A DNA stretch of 64,000 nt from Vibrio ishigakensis (GCF_024347675.1 NZ_AP024882.1:1240001-1304000); one strand, 5' to 3'. Shown: positions 1-8,687, numbered from the stretch's first letter. Notes: generated by a model from the sequence alone, not told the origin. A program made the numbers and translations.

Positions 1-234
1 CATTGCGGGTATTTTTATGCCTAGTAGTGTCAACAGACAGACGGTTTTATCAAGCACTCAGACTAAAAATAAGAGCTGCTATAGAAAAACAGTGATCTTT
101 TTGACCCTTTCTTGACGTAGATTTACCTCAGAAAAGTAATGTAACAAATTATTCTCATACAAATTTCTGTGAGGTTGCCATACTTATTAGGTAGTTCTCC
201 AAAACACAATGTTCGGAACAAGGGGTAAAGCAAT

Positions 235-444
235 ATGAAAAAAGTAATTGCAATCACACTGGCCACGCTGTTCTCGCTTGCAACAGGTCTAGCTCATGCA
301 GGCTTAAACGGAGACAAAGTAGGTCAAGATAACCGTCAACACCTACTCGATACGAACCAATCTACAATGAGCTACGCAGATGGTTCGAACGAAAGCGTTG
401 ATAGCGATTTTGATTGGTCAAAGTCTAACAATAAGAAACGCTAG
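235..444 (+). CDS. Small exported protein of unknown function
   Basis: This is a 69-residue protein with a clear N-terminal signal peptide: MKK, a hydrophobic core, and probable cleavage after Ala-His-Ala near residue 22. The mature part is about 47 residues, polar, rich in Asn, Asp and Ser, with a Lys/Arg end and no cysteines. It is probably periplasmic or secreted. A ribosome binding site (AAGGGG) lies just upstream, and a strong terminator follows 25 bases after the stop, so it is likely a single-gene transcript. I do not recognise the family and cannot assign a function. Confidence 0.7.
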   Translation: MKKVIAITLATLFSLATGLAHAGLNGDKVGQDNRQHLLDTNQSTMSYADGSNESVDSDFDWSKSNNKKR

Positions 445-468
445 GCTAGGTAAATAGATAGCCTGAGA

Positions 469-508
469 GAAAAAAAGCCGTGAGCGTATAAACGCTGGCG
501 GCTTTTTC
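469..508 (+). terminator. Rho-independent terminator after the small exported protein gene
   Basis: An A-run and AAAGCCG pair with CGGCTTT followed by a T-run across a short loop. The A-run on the left also lets it work for the convergent yaeQ transcript. Confidence 0.75.
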
Positions 509-527
509 AATATATGGACCCGGATAA

Positions 528-1064
528 TTATCCTTGCAGTACCTCAAGCTGAAACTCGGTGCTAACCTCACCCAGAGTAAGATACACACTATCTTCACTG
601 CACATCACACTGAAATCATTGGTGCGCTCTAGACCTTGTTCTAGAGATTGTATGGCTTCACCGCTTAGTTTGACGATGGTTACGTCTAGCTGAGATAGCT
701 TGCCTTGGTTCTTGGTAAACCACATCTGAGATTTAGAATCGCCAAATGGATAGACCGCAACCTTAACGCCAGAGCGGGCTGCCTTTTTCAAACGATCGAC
801 GCTTGGTTCACCCACTTCAATCCAGGTTTGTAGAATGCCTGCATCATCGTGTTGCCAGATGTCCGGCTGCTCTTGATCAGAAAGTCCTTTGGTAAAGGCA
901 AGCTCCGGGGTGTAGTTTAGGGCGAAGGCTACCATACGAGCCAACATGCGCTCTTTGGTCTCTGAAGGGTGTAGCGCTACCGTAAGGTTGAAGTCGTCGA
1001 ATTTATTTTGATTAGTATCCGCTAGATTCACGCGGAATTTGTAGATAGTAGGTTTTAAGGCCAC
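528..1064 (-). CDS. yaeQ: YaeQ family protein
   Basis: The 178-residue protein matches YaeQ in length and in its opening pattern (MALKPTIYKFRVNLAD, then HPSETKERMLARM). The family has a PD-(D/E)XK-nuclease-like fold. E. coli YaeQ was proposed to suppress the transcription defect of rfaH mutants, but the biochemical role is unsettled. The start is a GTG giving the conserved N-terminus, with no strong Shine-Dalgarno sequence. It is a single gene between terminators and converges on the small exported protein gene. The family call is firm and the function is not. Confidence 0.88.
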   Translation of the reverse strand: MALKPTIYKFRVNLADTNQNKFDDFNLTVALHPSETKERMLARMVAFALNYTPELAFTKGLSDQEQPDIWQHDDAGILQTWIEVGEPSVDRLKKAARSGVKVAVYPFGDSKSQMWFTKNQGKLSQLDVTIVKLSGEAIQSLEQGLERTNDFSVMCSEDSVYLTLGEVSTEFQLEVLQG

Positions 1065-1151
1065 AACGTCATGCCTGACAAAAGAAATTTGCCGAGATTA
1101 TAACGAAGTTTGTATGGCACAGATATGAAAAAGAAAGGCGGGGAATAAGAA

Positions 1152-1176
1152 GAGGGCCGACATAATGTCGACCCTT
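1152..1176 (-). terminator. Terminator after the cold-shock gene
   Basis: Inverted repeat GGGTCGACA / TGTCGGCCC (one G-T pair) just past the cold-shock stop, followed on the minus strand by a T/C-rich tract. Confidence 0.55.
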
Positions 1177-1181
1177 AAGAA

Positions 1182-1391
1182 TTACAGTGCTTTGATTTGT
1201 TCAGCTTGAGGGCCTTTTTGGCCGTCAGTTACAACAAATTCTACTTTCTGACCTTCAGAAAGGGAACGGAAACCGTCACCAACGATTGCTGAGAAGTGTG
1301 CGAATACATCTGGTCCATTTTCCTGTTGGATGAAACCAAATCCTTTAGTGTCGTTGAACCATTTTACGGTGCCGGTTACTGTGTTTGACAT
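1182..1391 (-). CDS. CspA-family cold-shock protein
   Basis: This 69-residue protein is a single cold-shock domain, an OB-fold that binds single-stranded RNA and DNA. Both RNA-binding motifs are visible: KGFGFI (RNP1) and DVFAHFSAI (RNP2-like). Length and sequence are typical of CspA/CspE proteins, which melt RNA structure at low temperature or act as transcription antiterminators. The gene stands alone with its own terminator. A promoter-like sequence lies about 80 bases upstream, so any leader would be shorter than that of E. coli cspA. The particular paralogue cannot be named from sequence alone. Confidence 0.93.
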   Translation of the reverse strand: MSNTVTGTVKWFNDTKGFGFIQQENGPDVFAHFSAIVGDGFRSLSEGQKVEFVVTDGQKGPQAEQIKAL

Positions 1392-1473
1392 TGTCGATTT
1401 TCCTTAACAATAAAAATATAGCCAATAAAAGGGGGAAGCTTTATTGGGTTGGCTTCTTTCGCCCTCGAAAGCC

Positions 1474-1501
1474 AGTTTATGAACATCCTTGTATAAGTCA
1501 A
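1474..1501 (-). promoter_or_regulatory. Candidate sigma-70 promoter for the cold-shock gene
   Basis: On the minus strand TTGACT (1496-1501) and TAAACT (1474-1479) are separated by 16 bases. This would give a leader of roughly 75 bases. The -35 is good and the -10 only fair. Confidence 0.4.
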
Positions 1502-1677
1502 CGACCCAAGTATTTGTTTTATGTATAGATTTTCATTTCTGTTACCTTGTCTGCATTTTTTATAATCATATTTCAAAGATTATTTATTTGTCATTTGAGT
1601 GCAAAAAAACAGCACTGTTTTGTGTGGCACAAATAATTGGGTATAGTGTCGGAAACAAATAAGGATGGTATTTAATT

Positions 1678-2076
1678 ATGCAAGCAACTGTATCTTGGGT
1701 AGATGATTTTAAATTTATCGGCGAGTCTCAATCTGGTCACTCTGTAGTGATGGACGGCAGTGGCGGCAAGACTGCACCAAGCCCGATGGAAATGGTTCTG
1801 ATTGCGGCGGGCGGTTGCAGCTCTGTTGATGTAGTTGACGGTCTGAAAAGTGCTGAACAAGCAGTAACTGGCTGTGTGGCAAAGCTTTCGAGTGAACGTC
1901 GTGAGGTTGCGCCTAAGTACTTCACTGCCATTAATATCCACTTTGAAGTATCAGGTGAAAACCTAGACCCTGAACTAGTGGCTAAGGTATGTGCCGATTC
2001 TCTTGAGAAGTATTGCTCAGTTTGTTTGATGATAGGTAAGGGCGTTGAAATGACCCATACCTGGGAAATCGTTTAA
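1678..2076 (+). CDS. OsmC/YhfA-family protein
   Basis: The 132-residue protein belongs to the OsmC/Ohr superfamily, small dimeric proteins many of which reduce organic peroxides with two cysteines. The family pattern is visible: TAPSPMEMVLIAAGGCSSVDVV with the first Cys near residue 48, and a second near residue 106 in EKYCSVCLMI. The spacing and the GGCSSVDVV form resemble the YhfA branch, whose substrate is less clear than that of OsmC or Ohr. It is a single gene divergent from the cold-shock gene, ending in a bidirectional terminator. Confidence 0.88.
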   Translation: MQATVSWVDDFKFIGESQSGHSVVMDGSGGKTAPSPMEMVLIAAGGCSSVDVVDGLKSAEQAVTGCVAKLSSERREVAPKYFTAINIHFEVSGENLDPELVAKVCADSLEKYCSVCLMIGKGVEMTHTWEIV

Positions 2077-2080
2077 AACA

Positions 2081-2113
2081 AAAAATGCCCATCGAGTGAT
2101 GGGCATTTTTTTT
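2081..2113. terminator. Bidirectional terminator between the OsmC-family and lipoprotein genes
   Basis: Stem ATGCCCATC / GATGGGCAT with a 4-base loop, A-run before and T-run after. It can terminate both convergent transcripts. Confidence 0.85.
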
Positions 2114-2399
2114 AAGATTCTGCGTCTTGTTTTTGCTGATTCTCAGGACGCTCGTCTTCGTGATTCTGGTAGTAGTATTCCCAGATCTCAGTTTTCTCTT
2201 CGTCTGAGATTTCGCAATAGGTCACACGCTGATCGTTCTCGTTCGCGCGAGTGATGTCATGGCCTTCCTGAACGCAGTACATTGACGCTTTACTTGTGAT
2301 TGGATCCCAATCTTCAACGGTGTACTCATCAGGCTCGCTTGCACAACCTGCAAGGATGGCTGCACCCGCAACAACGGTCAACAATAGGCTTTTTTTCAT
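2112..2399 (-). CDS. Small lipoprotein of unknown function
   Basis: The start at 2399 gives a 95-residue protein beginning MKKSLLLTV with a lipobox (LAGC) and Cys at about residue 19. A GGAG sequence sits upstream, whereas the longer reading lacks one. After lipidation the mature part is acidic (Glu, Asp) with two further cysteines (MYCVQEG and TYCEIS) that could form a disulfide. The +2 residue is Ala, which favours the outer membrane. I do not recognise a named family. It converges on the OsmC-family gene and shares its terminator. Confidence 0.78.
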   Translation of the reverse strand: MKKSLLLTVVAGAAILAGCASEPDEYTVEDWDPITSKASMYCVQEGHDITRANENDQRVTYCEISDEEKTEIWEYYYQNHEDERPENQQKQDAES

Positions 2400-2545
2400 T
2401 CTTGTGGCTCCAAAGACCATAGATGTTTCAAATTATCTCTTTCAGTGTACGAGATATACTAATTAATTCAATAGCTAACGATGAAACTCGTCTGAACTGA
2501 GTATATACTCCGCACACTATTATTACGAAGTATTACGGCCAATCG

Positions 2546-3064
2546 ATGCGACACCTTCATACAGCCAAACACCCCGACATAGAACATCTAGATACAGCAA
2601 CTATCGTTCAGCGCCAAGCCACCCGAGCCATAGCGGTGCGTGGCGACAAGATCTTGCTTCTTTACACTGCGCGTTATGAAGATTATTCGCTACCCGGTGG
2701 CGGGGTAGATCTGGGTGAGGACCTGATTGAAGGCATGGTGCGAGAGCTTCAAGAGGAGACAGGCGCGCAGAATATCCGCGATATCAAGCCTTTCGGTGTA
2801 TATGAAGAGTTTCGCCCTTGGTACAAGGATGACGCAGATGTAATGCACATGCACTCTTATTGCTACACCTGCCATGTGGACAAAGAGTTAGGCGAGCCAA
2901 ACTTTGAAGAATATGAGATTAAAAATGGCATGCGCGCCGAGTGGGTGAACATCCATGATGCTATCGCACACAACGAGAAGACCATGGCGCACAGCGAAAA
3001 GCAGGGCTTAAGTATTCAGCGAGAGACCTATCTGCTGCATCTGATTGCCAAAGAAATGCTTTAG
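2546..3064 (+). CDS. Nudix hydrolase
   Basis: The 172-residue protein has a complete Nudix box at residues 52-74 (GX5EX7REUXEEXGU: Gly52, Glu58, Arg66-Glu67, Glu70-Glu71, Gly73). This motif binds the metal used to cleave nucleoside-diphosphate-linked substrates. A beta-strand region (ATRAIAVRGDKILLLY) precedes the box as in ADP-ribose pyrophosphatase-like and MutT-like enzymes. The substrate cannot be told from sequence. The stop codon overlaps that of the convergent AraC gene, so the two share no room for a terminator. Confidence 0.88.
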   Translation: MRHLHTAKHPDIEHLDTATIVQRQATRAIAVRGDKILLLYTARYEDYSLPGGGVDLGEDLIEGMVRELQEETGAQNIRDIKPFGVYEEFRPWYKDDADVMHMHSYCYTCHVDKELGEPNFEEYEIKNGMRAEWVNIHDAIAHNEKTMAHSEKQGLSIQRETYLLHLIAKEML

Positions 3065-3963
3065 TTGGTTTGCTTTAAAAACTGACCCGGCGTTAAACCA
3101 AAATGATTCTTAAATGCGCGAGTAAAATGGGACTGATCATTAAACCCGAGTTCGTGCGCCACTACGGCAATATTCTCTGAAGAGAGCAGAGCTTTGGCTT
3201 GTTCCAGTCGTTTACCCATTAGGTATTGATAAGGCGTAGCGCCGGTGAGCTTTTTAAACTCGCGCAGAAAATAAAACTTACTGCATCTTAGCAGGTCAGC
3301 TAAGTCATCCACCGAGATGTTGTTGCCAATATTCTGTTCAATATAGCTATCTATTCTCGCCATTTGTCCTTGGTCGAACTTAGATGCCGACAGTTGGTCG
3401 TTTTTAAGATCAAAGTAGTTGGAATAATTCTGAATGTAGTGCGTGGAAAGCAGAGATATCAGGTTATTCAGATAGGCTTTTCCATTCCTCCCCTTAGACT
3501 TTGTCTCTAGGACAAACAGCTCCATTATCCCTTTAATGGTGTCGTCCATTACGTTGTAGTTATTCAGGAAGTTGAGCTCTAAACCTTCTAGCCCGAGAGG
3601 GCAGTGAGAGAGGAATTCTGACTCTTCAATAGCCAGAATCAAGAAGTAGCAAGGCTCAGAGATTTCGTGGGTAAAAGGCGTTTTCGGCGGGTTAATCCAG
3701 ATGTTGCCCGGGCTGGTCTTCAATGCCGACAAGGTGCCATCTTTTTCAGCGCTCCAACTTAGGTCTCTATCTAGCGCCATAGCGAAATAAAAATAAGGCG
3801 TATACACGTTAGTCGGATAGAAGTGTGGCGAGTTTCCTTTTTCTAAAACTACCCCTTTCCATTCTAGGTTTGCGTTTGAAAATTCTATCTCTAACACCTC
3901 GCCACAATCGGAGGCTTGTTGGGTTTCAAAATCAAAGAATTCTAGATGGGACTTCATACTCAT
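3061..3963 (-). CDS. AraC-family transcriptional regulator
   Basis: The 300-residue regulator has an N-terminal cupin-like sensing domain (about 1-180) and a C-terminal AraC DNA-binding domain with two helix-turn-helix units (about 200-298). Visible are SVDDLADLLRCSKFYFLREF and the signature AHELGFNDQSHFTRAFKNHFG, ending in TPGQF. It is divergent from the alpha/beta hydrolase and SnoaL-like genes. Such a layout usually means the regulator controls its neighbours, but that is inference. The inducer is unknown. Confidence 0.9.
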   Translation of the reverse strand: MSMKSHLEFFDFETQQASDCGEVLEIEFSNANLEWKGVVLEKGNSPHFYPTNVYTPYFYFAMALDRDLSWSAEKDGTLSALKTSPGNIWINPPKTPFTHEISEPCYFLILAIEESEFLSHCPLGLEGLELNFLNNYNVMDDTIKGIMELFVLETKSKGRNGKAYLNNLISLLSTHYIQNYSNYFDLKNDQLSASKFDQGQMARIDSYIEQNIGNNISVDDLADLLRCSKFYFLREFKKLTGATPYQYLMGKRLEQAKALLSSENIAVVAHELGFNDQSHFTRAFKNHFGLTPGQFLKQTN

Positions 3964-4118
3964 ATCTCGAGGATTGCTCTTACTAATTTGTTTATTTTTA
4001 AGCAGTTATATCCGCGCGTCAATAAAGTACAAAAGTTTGAGCAGTAATGTTCAATCCCTTTCATAGGTCGAGCGCTAATCTAAACCCATCTAAGCAAGCA
4101 ACGAAAGGGAGTAAGCAA

Positions 4119-5057
4119 ATGTTTAGAAAACTGATTACCTTATTACTAGCCGCGACATCGGCATTCGCAGTCAACGCCAAACAGGAGATCTTTATGCAAG
4201 CCATTCAACTAGATACTCGAGTCGGTCAATTAGAAGCAAACCTCTATATGCCTACTGGCGTCGAAAGACCGCCTGTGGTTATCGTCACTGGGGCGTGGAC
4301 AACGGTTAAGGAACAAATGCCGGCGGTGTATGCCCAAAAGCTAGCTCAAAATGGCTACGCGGCAGTGACCTTTGATTTTCGTGGCTGGGGCAAATCTGAA
4401 GACTCGGTTCACTATCTAGAGGACCCAAGTCGTAAAACCGAAGACATTCGCGCCGTGATCGACGCTGTGGCCTTGCTAGAACAGGTAGACGGCAATCGCA
4501 TTGCGGGTTTGGGCATCTGTGCATCGGCAGGCTATATGTTGGATGCAGTCTCTCACAATGACAAGGTACGCTCGGTGGCTGTGGTTGCTCCTTGGCTACA
4601 TGATAAAGCCATGGCAACGGCTATCTATGGTGGTGAAGAAATTGCGGCGGGACTTTTGGCAGCAGCTCAGCAAGCCGCTAACTCTGCTACTCCAGTTTAT
4701 ATCGAAGCTGCTAGCACCACCAATGACGGTGCGCTGATGTACCAAGCGCCATATTACACAGAAACCGACCGTGGTTTGATCCCTGAGTACGACAACAAAT
4801 TCAACGTGGCCTCTTGGACTGGTTGGTTAAATTATGATGCTCAAGCGGGTGCAAGCTCTCAAGACAAACCTGTGTTTATGGTAGCCTCCGAGGCGATGGC
4901 ATTGCCTGCTGGTGCCCATCAGTATCTTGATAACTCTGGTGAAAACGTGAAGGCGGTATGGCTTGAAGATATCACCCAGTTCGAATTTTACGACCAACCA
5001 AAGGCAGTCGGCCTAGCAAGCGATGCTGTTGCTGAGCACTTTGCGGTAACTCTATAA
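4119..5057 (+). CDS. Exported alpha/beta hydrolase
   Basis: The start at 4119 gives 312 residues with a signal peptide (MFRKLITLLLAATSAFAVNA); AAAGGGA lies 9 bases upstream. The mature part is an alpha/beta hydrolase of the YcjY / dienelactone-hydrolase-like type: oxyanion region VIVTGAWTTV, a FDFRGWGKSE strand-loop, and nucleophile elbow GLGICASAG. The central residue of the elbow is Cys134, not Ser, as in dienelactone-hydrolase relatives. It is followed after 10 bases by a SnoaL-like gene and faces an AraC regulator. The substrate is unknown; an ester or lactone is a guess. Confidence 0.8.
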   Translation: MFRKLITLLLAATSAFAVNAKQEIFMQAIQLDTRVGQLEANLYMPTGVERPPVVIVTGAWTTVKEQMPAVYAQKLAQNGYAAVTFDFRGWGKSEDSVHYLEDPSRKTEDIRAVIDAVALLEQVDGNRIAGLGICASAGYMLDAVSHNDKVRSVAVVAPWLHDKAMATAIYGGEEIAAGLLAAAQQAANSATPVYIEAASTTNDGALMYQAPYYTETDRGLIPEYDNKFNVASWTGWLNYDAQAGASSQDKPVFMVASEAMALPAGAHQYLDNSGENVKAVWLEDITQFEFYDQPKAVGLASDAVAEHFAVTL

Positions 5058-5067
5058 GGAGTGGGTG

Positions 5068-5610
5068 ATGAAAGCATTTAAAGGATTACTTTTCATCATG
5101 CTAGGTCTGGTGTCTGCGTCGATAAGTGCGCAGACCCTTGATGAAGCCAAGGTTCGTTCGGCTATCAATGGCTTTTCTACCTTTGCAGACCAGGGAGCTT
5201 ACGAATATCTTGGACGCTTGTTTGCACCAGAGCTGACTGTTGACTACACCTCTTTGTTTGGTGGTGAGACTTCCAAGGTAAAGAGGGAAGATTTGCTAAA
5301 ACAGTGGGCAGGGTTTCTACCTGGGTTTGATGCCACCTTTCATGACCTCAGTAATGTGCAGGTGACTGTTAGCGGTGACAAAGCAACGGCAACGGCTGAC
5401 ATCACCGCAAGCCATTATTTGGGTGAAGGCTTTTGGGCTGTATCAGGAAGTTATGATTTTGCTTTGGTTAAGTCGGATGAAAATTGGCAAATCAGCGCCA
5501 TCAAGATCAACGCAACCAGTGAAGAGGGAAGCCGAGATATTCTTGCTGAAGCGCCCAAGTTTGCAGAAGCGAATCTTGAGCAGCGTCAGGCAAGACTGGT
5601 CAAGGATTAG
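5068..5610 (+). CDS. Exported SnoaL / NTF2-like protein
   Basis: This 180-residue protein starts with a signal peptide (cleaved near SISAQ) followed by one NTF2-like domain of the SnoaL type. Features include an N-terminal helix pair (IRSAINGFSTFADQG-like), LFAPELTVDYTSLFGG, and a closing strand NWQISAIKI. Such domains form small cone-shaped pockets, either as enzymes for small polar or aromatic compounds or as plain binding domains. I chose ATG 5068 over the adjacent GTG because AAGGA sits 7 bases upstream. It is co-transcribed with the hydrolase; both are likely periplasmic and act on related compounds. Confidence 0.78.
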   Translation: MKAFKGLLFIMLGLVSASISAQTLDEAKVRSAINGFSTFADQGAYEYLGRLFAPELTVDYTSLFGGETSKVKREDLLKQWAGFLPGFDATFHDLSNVQVTVSGDKATATADITASHYLGEGFWAVSGSYDFALVKSDENWQISAIKINATSEEGSRDILAEAPKFAEANLEQRQARLVKD

Positions 5611-5652
5611 AAAGGCCCATTAGGAAAGCGAAAGGCCTTCGTTTGATAAACA

Positions 5653-5682
5653 TAAAGGAGCTCAAAGTGAGCTCCTTTTTTG
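5653..5682 (+). terminator. Rho-independent terminator of the hydrolase / SnoaL operon
   Basis: Stem GGAGCTCA / TGAGCTCC with a 3-base loop, followed by a run of six T. Confidence 0.85.
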
Positions 5683-5781
5683 CGTTGTGTGCTAGCGAGG
5701 TGGGCGCATTACCCTAGACATATCCCTTCTATGCTAGGAGAAGGCTTTATTCAATTCATCAATTTCAGCTTATCAAATGAC

Positions 5782-6120
5782 TCAGTCCAATCGGGTAATA
5801 AAAGTCTGCTCGTCATCCACAAAAGCTACAAACCCGCCGTGATAGATAAACACTCGACCACGCCCTTCAACTAAACAGGCAAGCTGTGGGTTCAAATCTT
5901 CTTTGTTATTTTGACTTTGAAATGTGCCAGTATCTGTGACCACGCCGTCGAGTCTAGGCAAATATCCATAAGTGCGCTTAGCTTGATCAATCAGGCTTAA
6001 CTCGCTGGTGGTAGAGAAGCAAGAGGGGATCGCACCGGCGTCTTCGATAAACATAGTTTTGAATTCTTCAAAAGCTGTAATCACCAGCCAGTCGATGTCG
6101 TTAACACGATGGATAAACAT
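5782..6120 (-). CDS. Hypothetical cytoplasmic protein
   Basis: A 112-residue protein with no signal peptide, membrane segment or recognised motif. It has a mixed alpha/beta look, a single Cys-Phe-Ser segment, and an aromatic C-terminal strand (VFIYHGGFVAFVDD). The reading frame is open over its whole length and lies between genes on the opposite strand. No function can be assigned. There is no strong ribosome binding site upstream, so the start is uncertain. Confidence 0.55.
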   Translation of the reverse strand: MFIHRVNDIDWLVITAFEEFKTMFIEDAGAIPSCFSTTSELSLIDQAKRTYGYLPRLDGVVTDTGTFQSQNNKEDLNPQLACLVEGRGRVFIYHGGFVAFVDDEQTFITRLD

Positions 6121-6371
6121 AGAATTTCTCGATAAATCTGATTTGGAGATCTTATCACTATCAGGGTAGGACTTAGTAGAGTTTTAGTCGCTAAAGAGCG
6201 GAATTGTGTACCAATTCAGAACATTCACCAAGTCAACTTGAGACATGTTTTTATACATTGCAATTGCTGAAATACTATCGATCCTTGTGGTAAGTTAATT
6301 TTTAATTGATTGGTTTTGGGCTTTAGATTGAGGGCCTTGAAAGAGCGCTAGGCGTTCAAAAGGAAACTGGC

Positions 6372-6845
6372 ATGGAAGTGACAATTGGAACGTCTCCAGA
6401 GCTTATCGAGCAAGCTCAGGCTATACGATTTCAAGTATTTAGCGTTGAGCAGAGCATCCCAAATGAATTGGATTTTGATGGACTAGACAGCGCCTCTGTT
6501 CATGCTCTGGTTATGGATGGCAACCAAGCGATAGCAACCGCTCGTTTATTGATAAACCCAGATGGCTCTTCAGTAATGGCGCGAGTTGCAGTTCTTGAGG
6601 CATATCGTGGTAATGGCATTGCCTCTAAAGTTGTGACGTCGCTGATGAATTACGCGAAGCAACAAAGTGTCGATTTCATCGAAATTCATGCACATAGTTT
6701 TCTTCGAAACTACTACCAAAAGTTCGGTTTTGATTTTATCCAAGAAGTCGAGGTAGTCGGTGGGCATCAACTAATCGAAATGCGCTACCATTCACCGCGC
6801 TCAGAACAAGCGGTGTCGAGCACTAATACTGATGCCGCATCTTAA
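6372..6845 (+). CDS. GNAT-family N-acetyltransferase
   Basis: The 157-residue protein has the GNAT fold. The acetyl-CoA pyrophosphate-binding motif A is visible as VAVLEAYRGNGIASKVV (R/Q-x-x-G-x-G/A form), followed by the motif-B-like segment FLRNYYQKFGFDF. The N-terminal QAIRFQVFSVEQSIP pattern resembles the ElaA/YjcF subgroup. The substrate is unknown. A good AAGGAA site lies 8 bases before ATG 6372. It converges closely on the flavin-reductase-like gene, with 6 bases between stops. Confidence 0.88.
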   Translation: MEVTIGTSPELIEQAQAIRFQVFSVEQSIPNELDFDGLDSASVHALVMDGNQAIATARLLINPDGSSVMARVAVLEAYRGNGIASKVVTSLMNYAKQQSVDFIEIHAHSFLRNYYQKFGFDFIQEVEVVGGHQLIEMRYHSPRSEQAVSSTNTDAAS

Positions 6846-6851
6846 CCCAAG

Positions 6852-7511
6852 CTAGCACTCTTGCTGCCCATCTCTAGTTAAAACTTGAGGCACCTTGTCC
6901 GGTTTGGCATAAGAAAGGCGATGTATCATATCTGTTCTATGGTAGCTATCTAGCCCAGAGACACACACGATTTGCATTGATTCTACATCTACATATCCGT
7001 CTTTTCTCACTGCATTCGAAGGCAATGTGACTCGTTCTATTTCTCCAATGATCAGCTCGGTTCCATTGATGGCTAACGTTTGATGCTCTCGCAGTCGCAT
7101 CGCTATTTTGAGTGGGCTTTGCTCAACAAATGGAGCAGGATGGTTGTCGAGGTATTGGGGTGTAAGCCCAGTTTGGCGAAACTCGGATACGTCAGCCGGA
7201 TAGCGCGCTGAAGTTTGGTGCGCTTGTTTCGCAATTGGTCTTGTCACTGAATTGATGGTGTAGACACCTGTAGCAAGAATGTTCTCTAAGGTGTGCCTTT
7301 CGACGCTACTGGGGCGAATAATAAACCCCATCAGTGGTGGGTTAGCTCCAAGGTGAAACACAGAGCTGACGATTGACAAGTTCTCTTGTCCTTCAGAGTC
7401 GACGGTGCCAATGAGGTTGGCGCTTTTAAAACCCGACAGACTATTAATAAACCGCGCACGAAAGCGATCTTCCATTTCTGATAATGCATTCTGGTTAAAA
7501 ATGGTTTGCAT
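6852..7511 (-). CDS. Flavin reductase-like FMN-binding protein
   Basis: This 219-residue protein belongs to the flavin reductase / FMN-binding split-barrel family. It shows an N-terminal GFKSANLIGTVDSEGQENLSIVSSVFHLGANPPLMGFIIRP-type region (shortened: residues about 24-64) followed by the HTLENI and IGEIERV strands typical of the family. Members reduce FMN with NAD(P)H for a partner monooxygenase or simply bind flavin. A strong AAGGAAG precedes the ATG. It is divergent from the pterin cluster, 184 bases away, so shared regulation is possible but unproved. Confidence 0.82.
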   Translation of the reverse strand: MQTIFNQNALSEMEDRFRARFINSLSGFKSANLIGTVDSEGQENLSIVSSVFHLGANPPLMGFIIRPSSVERHTLENILATGVYTINSVTRPIAKQAHQTSARYPADVSEFRQTGLTPQYLDNHPAPFVEQSPLKIAMRLREHQTLAINGTELIIGEIERVTLPSNAVRKDGYVDVESMQIVCVSGLDSYHRTDMIHRLSYAKPDKVPQVLTRDGQQEC

Positions 7512-7695
7512 TGATTTATCTTCCTTATTTTAAAGTATTGCCATCGTAAGAAGCTAATAATAGTGGCTTCTCAAATTATCATTGCTCAGTACCGAGTTAG
7601 TCAGGCACTATTTCTTCGAAACACAAAAGAGATACGTAGGTGATCGTCATAGCGATTTAAGCCGTAGCAAAAGCCGTTTAAGCAGGAAAAATTAT

Positions 7696-8193
7696 ATGGC
7701 CTCAGTCTACGTAAGCGTTGGAAGCAACATTAATCGTGAACACCACGTCAAGGAATCTCTCAAAGCATTAAAAAATCGCTTTGCACCTTTGACTATTTCT
7801 AATTTCTACGATTGTGAACCTGTAGGTTTTGAAGGGGACAATTTCCTCAACTTAGTCGTCGGATTTGAATGCTGTCTCCCAGTGGGCGAGTTGGCTAAGG
7901 TTCTACAGCAAATCGAATTGGATAGTGGCCGTCTGCGCGAGAATAAAGAGTGGGCCTCACGCACTTTAGATATCGATATCCTCCTTTACGACAATAAAGC
8001 GGGCATTATCGACGGGGTAGAGCTTCCGAGAGGCGAAATCACGGAATACGCTTTTGTGCTCAGACCCTTAGTCGATGTCGCTGGGCAAAAACTTCACCCA
8101 ACCTTGAATATCTCGTATCAACACATCTGGAATAACTTCGACCAGATGAGCCAGAAAACCGAACCCATATCTTTTGAGAACAGTTTCAGCTAG
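7696..8193 (+). CDS. folK: HPPK-like pyrophosphokinase
   Basis: With the start at 7696 (AGCAGGA upstream) the protein has 165 residues, the normal HPPK length. HPPK moves pyrophosphate from ATP to 6-hydroxymethyl-dihydropterin before folate assembly. The opening VYVSVGSN and the catalytic RTLDIDILLYD with the two metal-binding Asp are intact. The usual HPR-containing loop reads LPRGEITEYAFVLRPL, so it is somewhat divergent. It sits first in a pterin cluster whose other genes belong to monapterin synthesis. It is probably a second, specialised copy, because Vibrio usually carries folK elsewhere (established knowledge, not visible here). Confidence 0.85.
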   Translation: MASVYVSVGSNINREHHVKESLKALKNRFAPLTISNFYDCEPVGFEGDNFLNLVVGFECCLPVGELAKVLQQIELDSGRLRENKEWASRTLDIDILLYDNKAGIIDGVELPRGEITEYAFVLRPLVDVAGQKLHPTLNISYQHIWNNFDQMSQKTEPISFENSFS

Positions 8194-8297
8194 TCAGTGC
8201 TCTCCTGTATACAAAACAGCTAACCGCCTGAGCTGTATTGATCTTTTCCTCTAGCAGCCACGTAATTTTCATCACGCTCTAAGGATTGGAAATCGAT

Positions 8298-8687
8298 ATG
8301 AATCACAACGCAATTATCACCATCACAAATCTCAGATTGAGAACCTATATAGGTTTCAATGAAGAAGAGAAAACTAAGCAGCAAGACATCGTTATCAATG
8401 CTGAAATCCATTATCCAGCTAACAACCTTTGTCTCTCAGATGATGTCGACAATGCGCTTAATTACAAAAACATCTGCAAAAAAATTATCCAACACGTCGA
8501 AGTTGGCCGGTTCCTACTATTAGAAAAACTCACCAGTGATGTGCTCGGCATTTGTGTCGACCACCCCTGGGTGAAATATGCTCAAGTGAGAATAGACAAG
8601 CCACATGCATTGCGTTTCGCAGACTCCGTCTCGCTCACCCTGAGCTATGAAGCAGATCACGACAGTAATTCACAAGGAGCAAGCTAA
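8298..8687 (+). CDS. folX: Dihydroneopterin triphosphate 2'-epimerase (FolX)
   Basis: The 129-residue protein resembles E. coli FolX more than Fol[54 protein letters not shown] and [11 protein letters not shown] all follow FolX. FolX epimerises 7,8-dihydroneopterin triphosphate at C2' to the monapterin form. I prefer ATG 8298 over the TTG at 8286, since AAGGA directly abuts the TTG. The start of folE overlaps its stop by one base. A 104-base gap separates it from folK, so an internal promoter is possible. Confidence 0.88.
   Translation: MNHNAIITITNLRLRTYIGFNEEEKTKQQDIVINAEIHYPANNLCLSDDVDNALNYKNICKKIIQHVEVGRFLLLEKLTSDVLGICVDHPWVKYAQVRIDKPHALRFADSVSLTLSYEADHDSNSQGAS

Noticed and set aside
1182..1391. 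Cold-shock gene as a riboswitch-like thermosensor
   Set aside because: The leader implied by the best promoter is only about 75 bases and no long conserved structure can be read from sequence alone.
1376..1576. 66-codon open frame overlapping the cold-shock gene leader
   Set aside because: Overlaps the cold-shock start and its candidate promoter, with no coding pattern.
5680..5874. 64-codon plus-strand open frame
   Set aside because: Overlaps the minus-strand hypothetical gene, starts in the terminator region and has no ribosome binding site.
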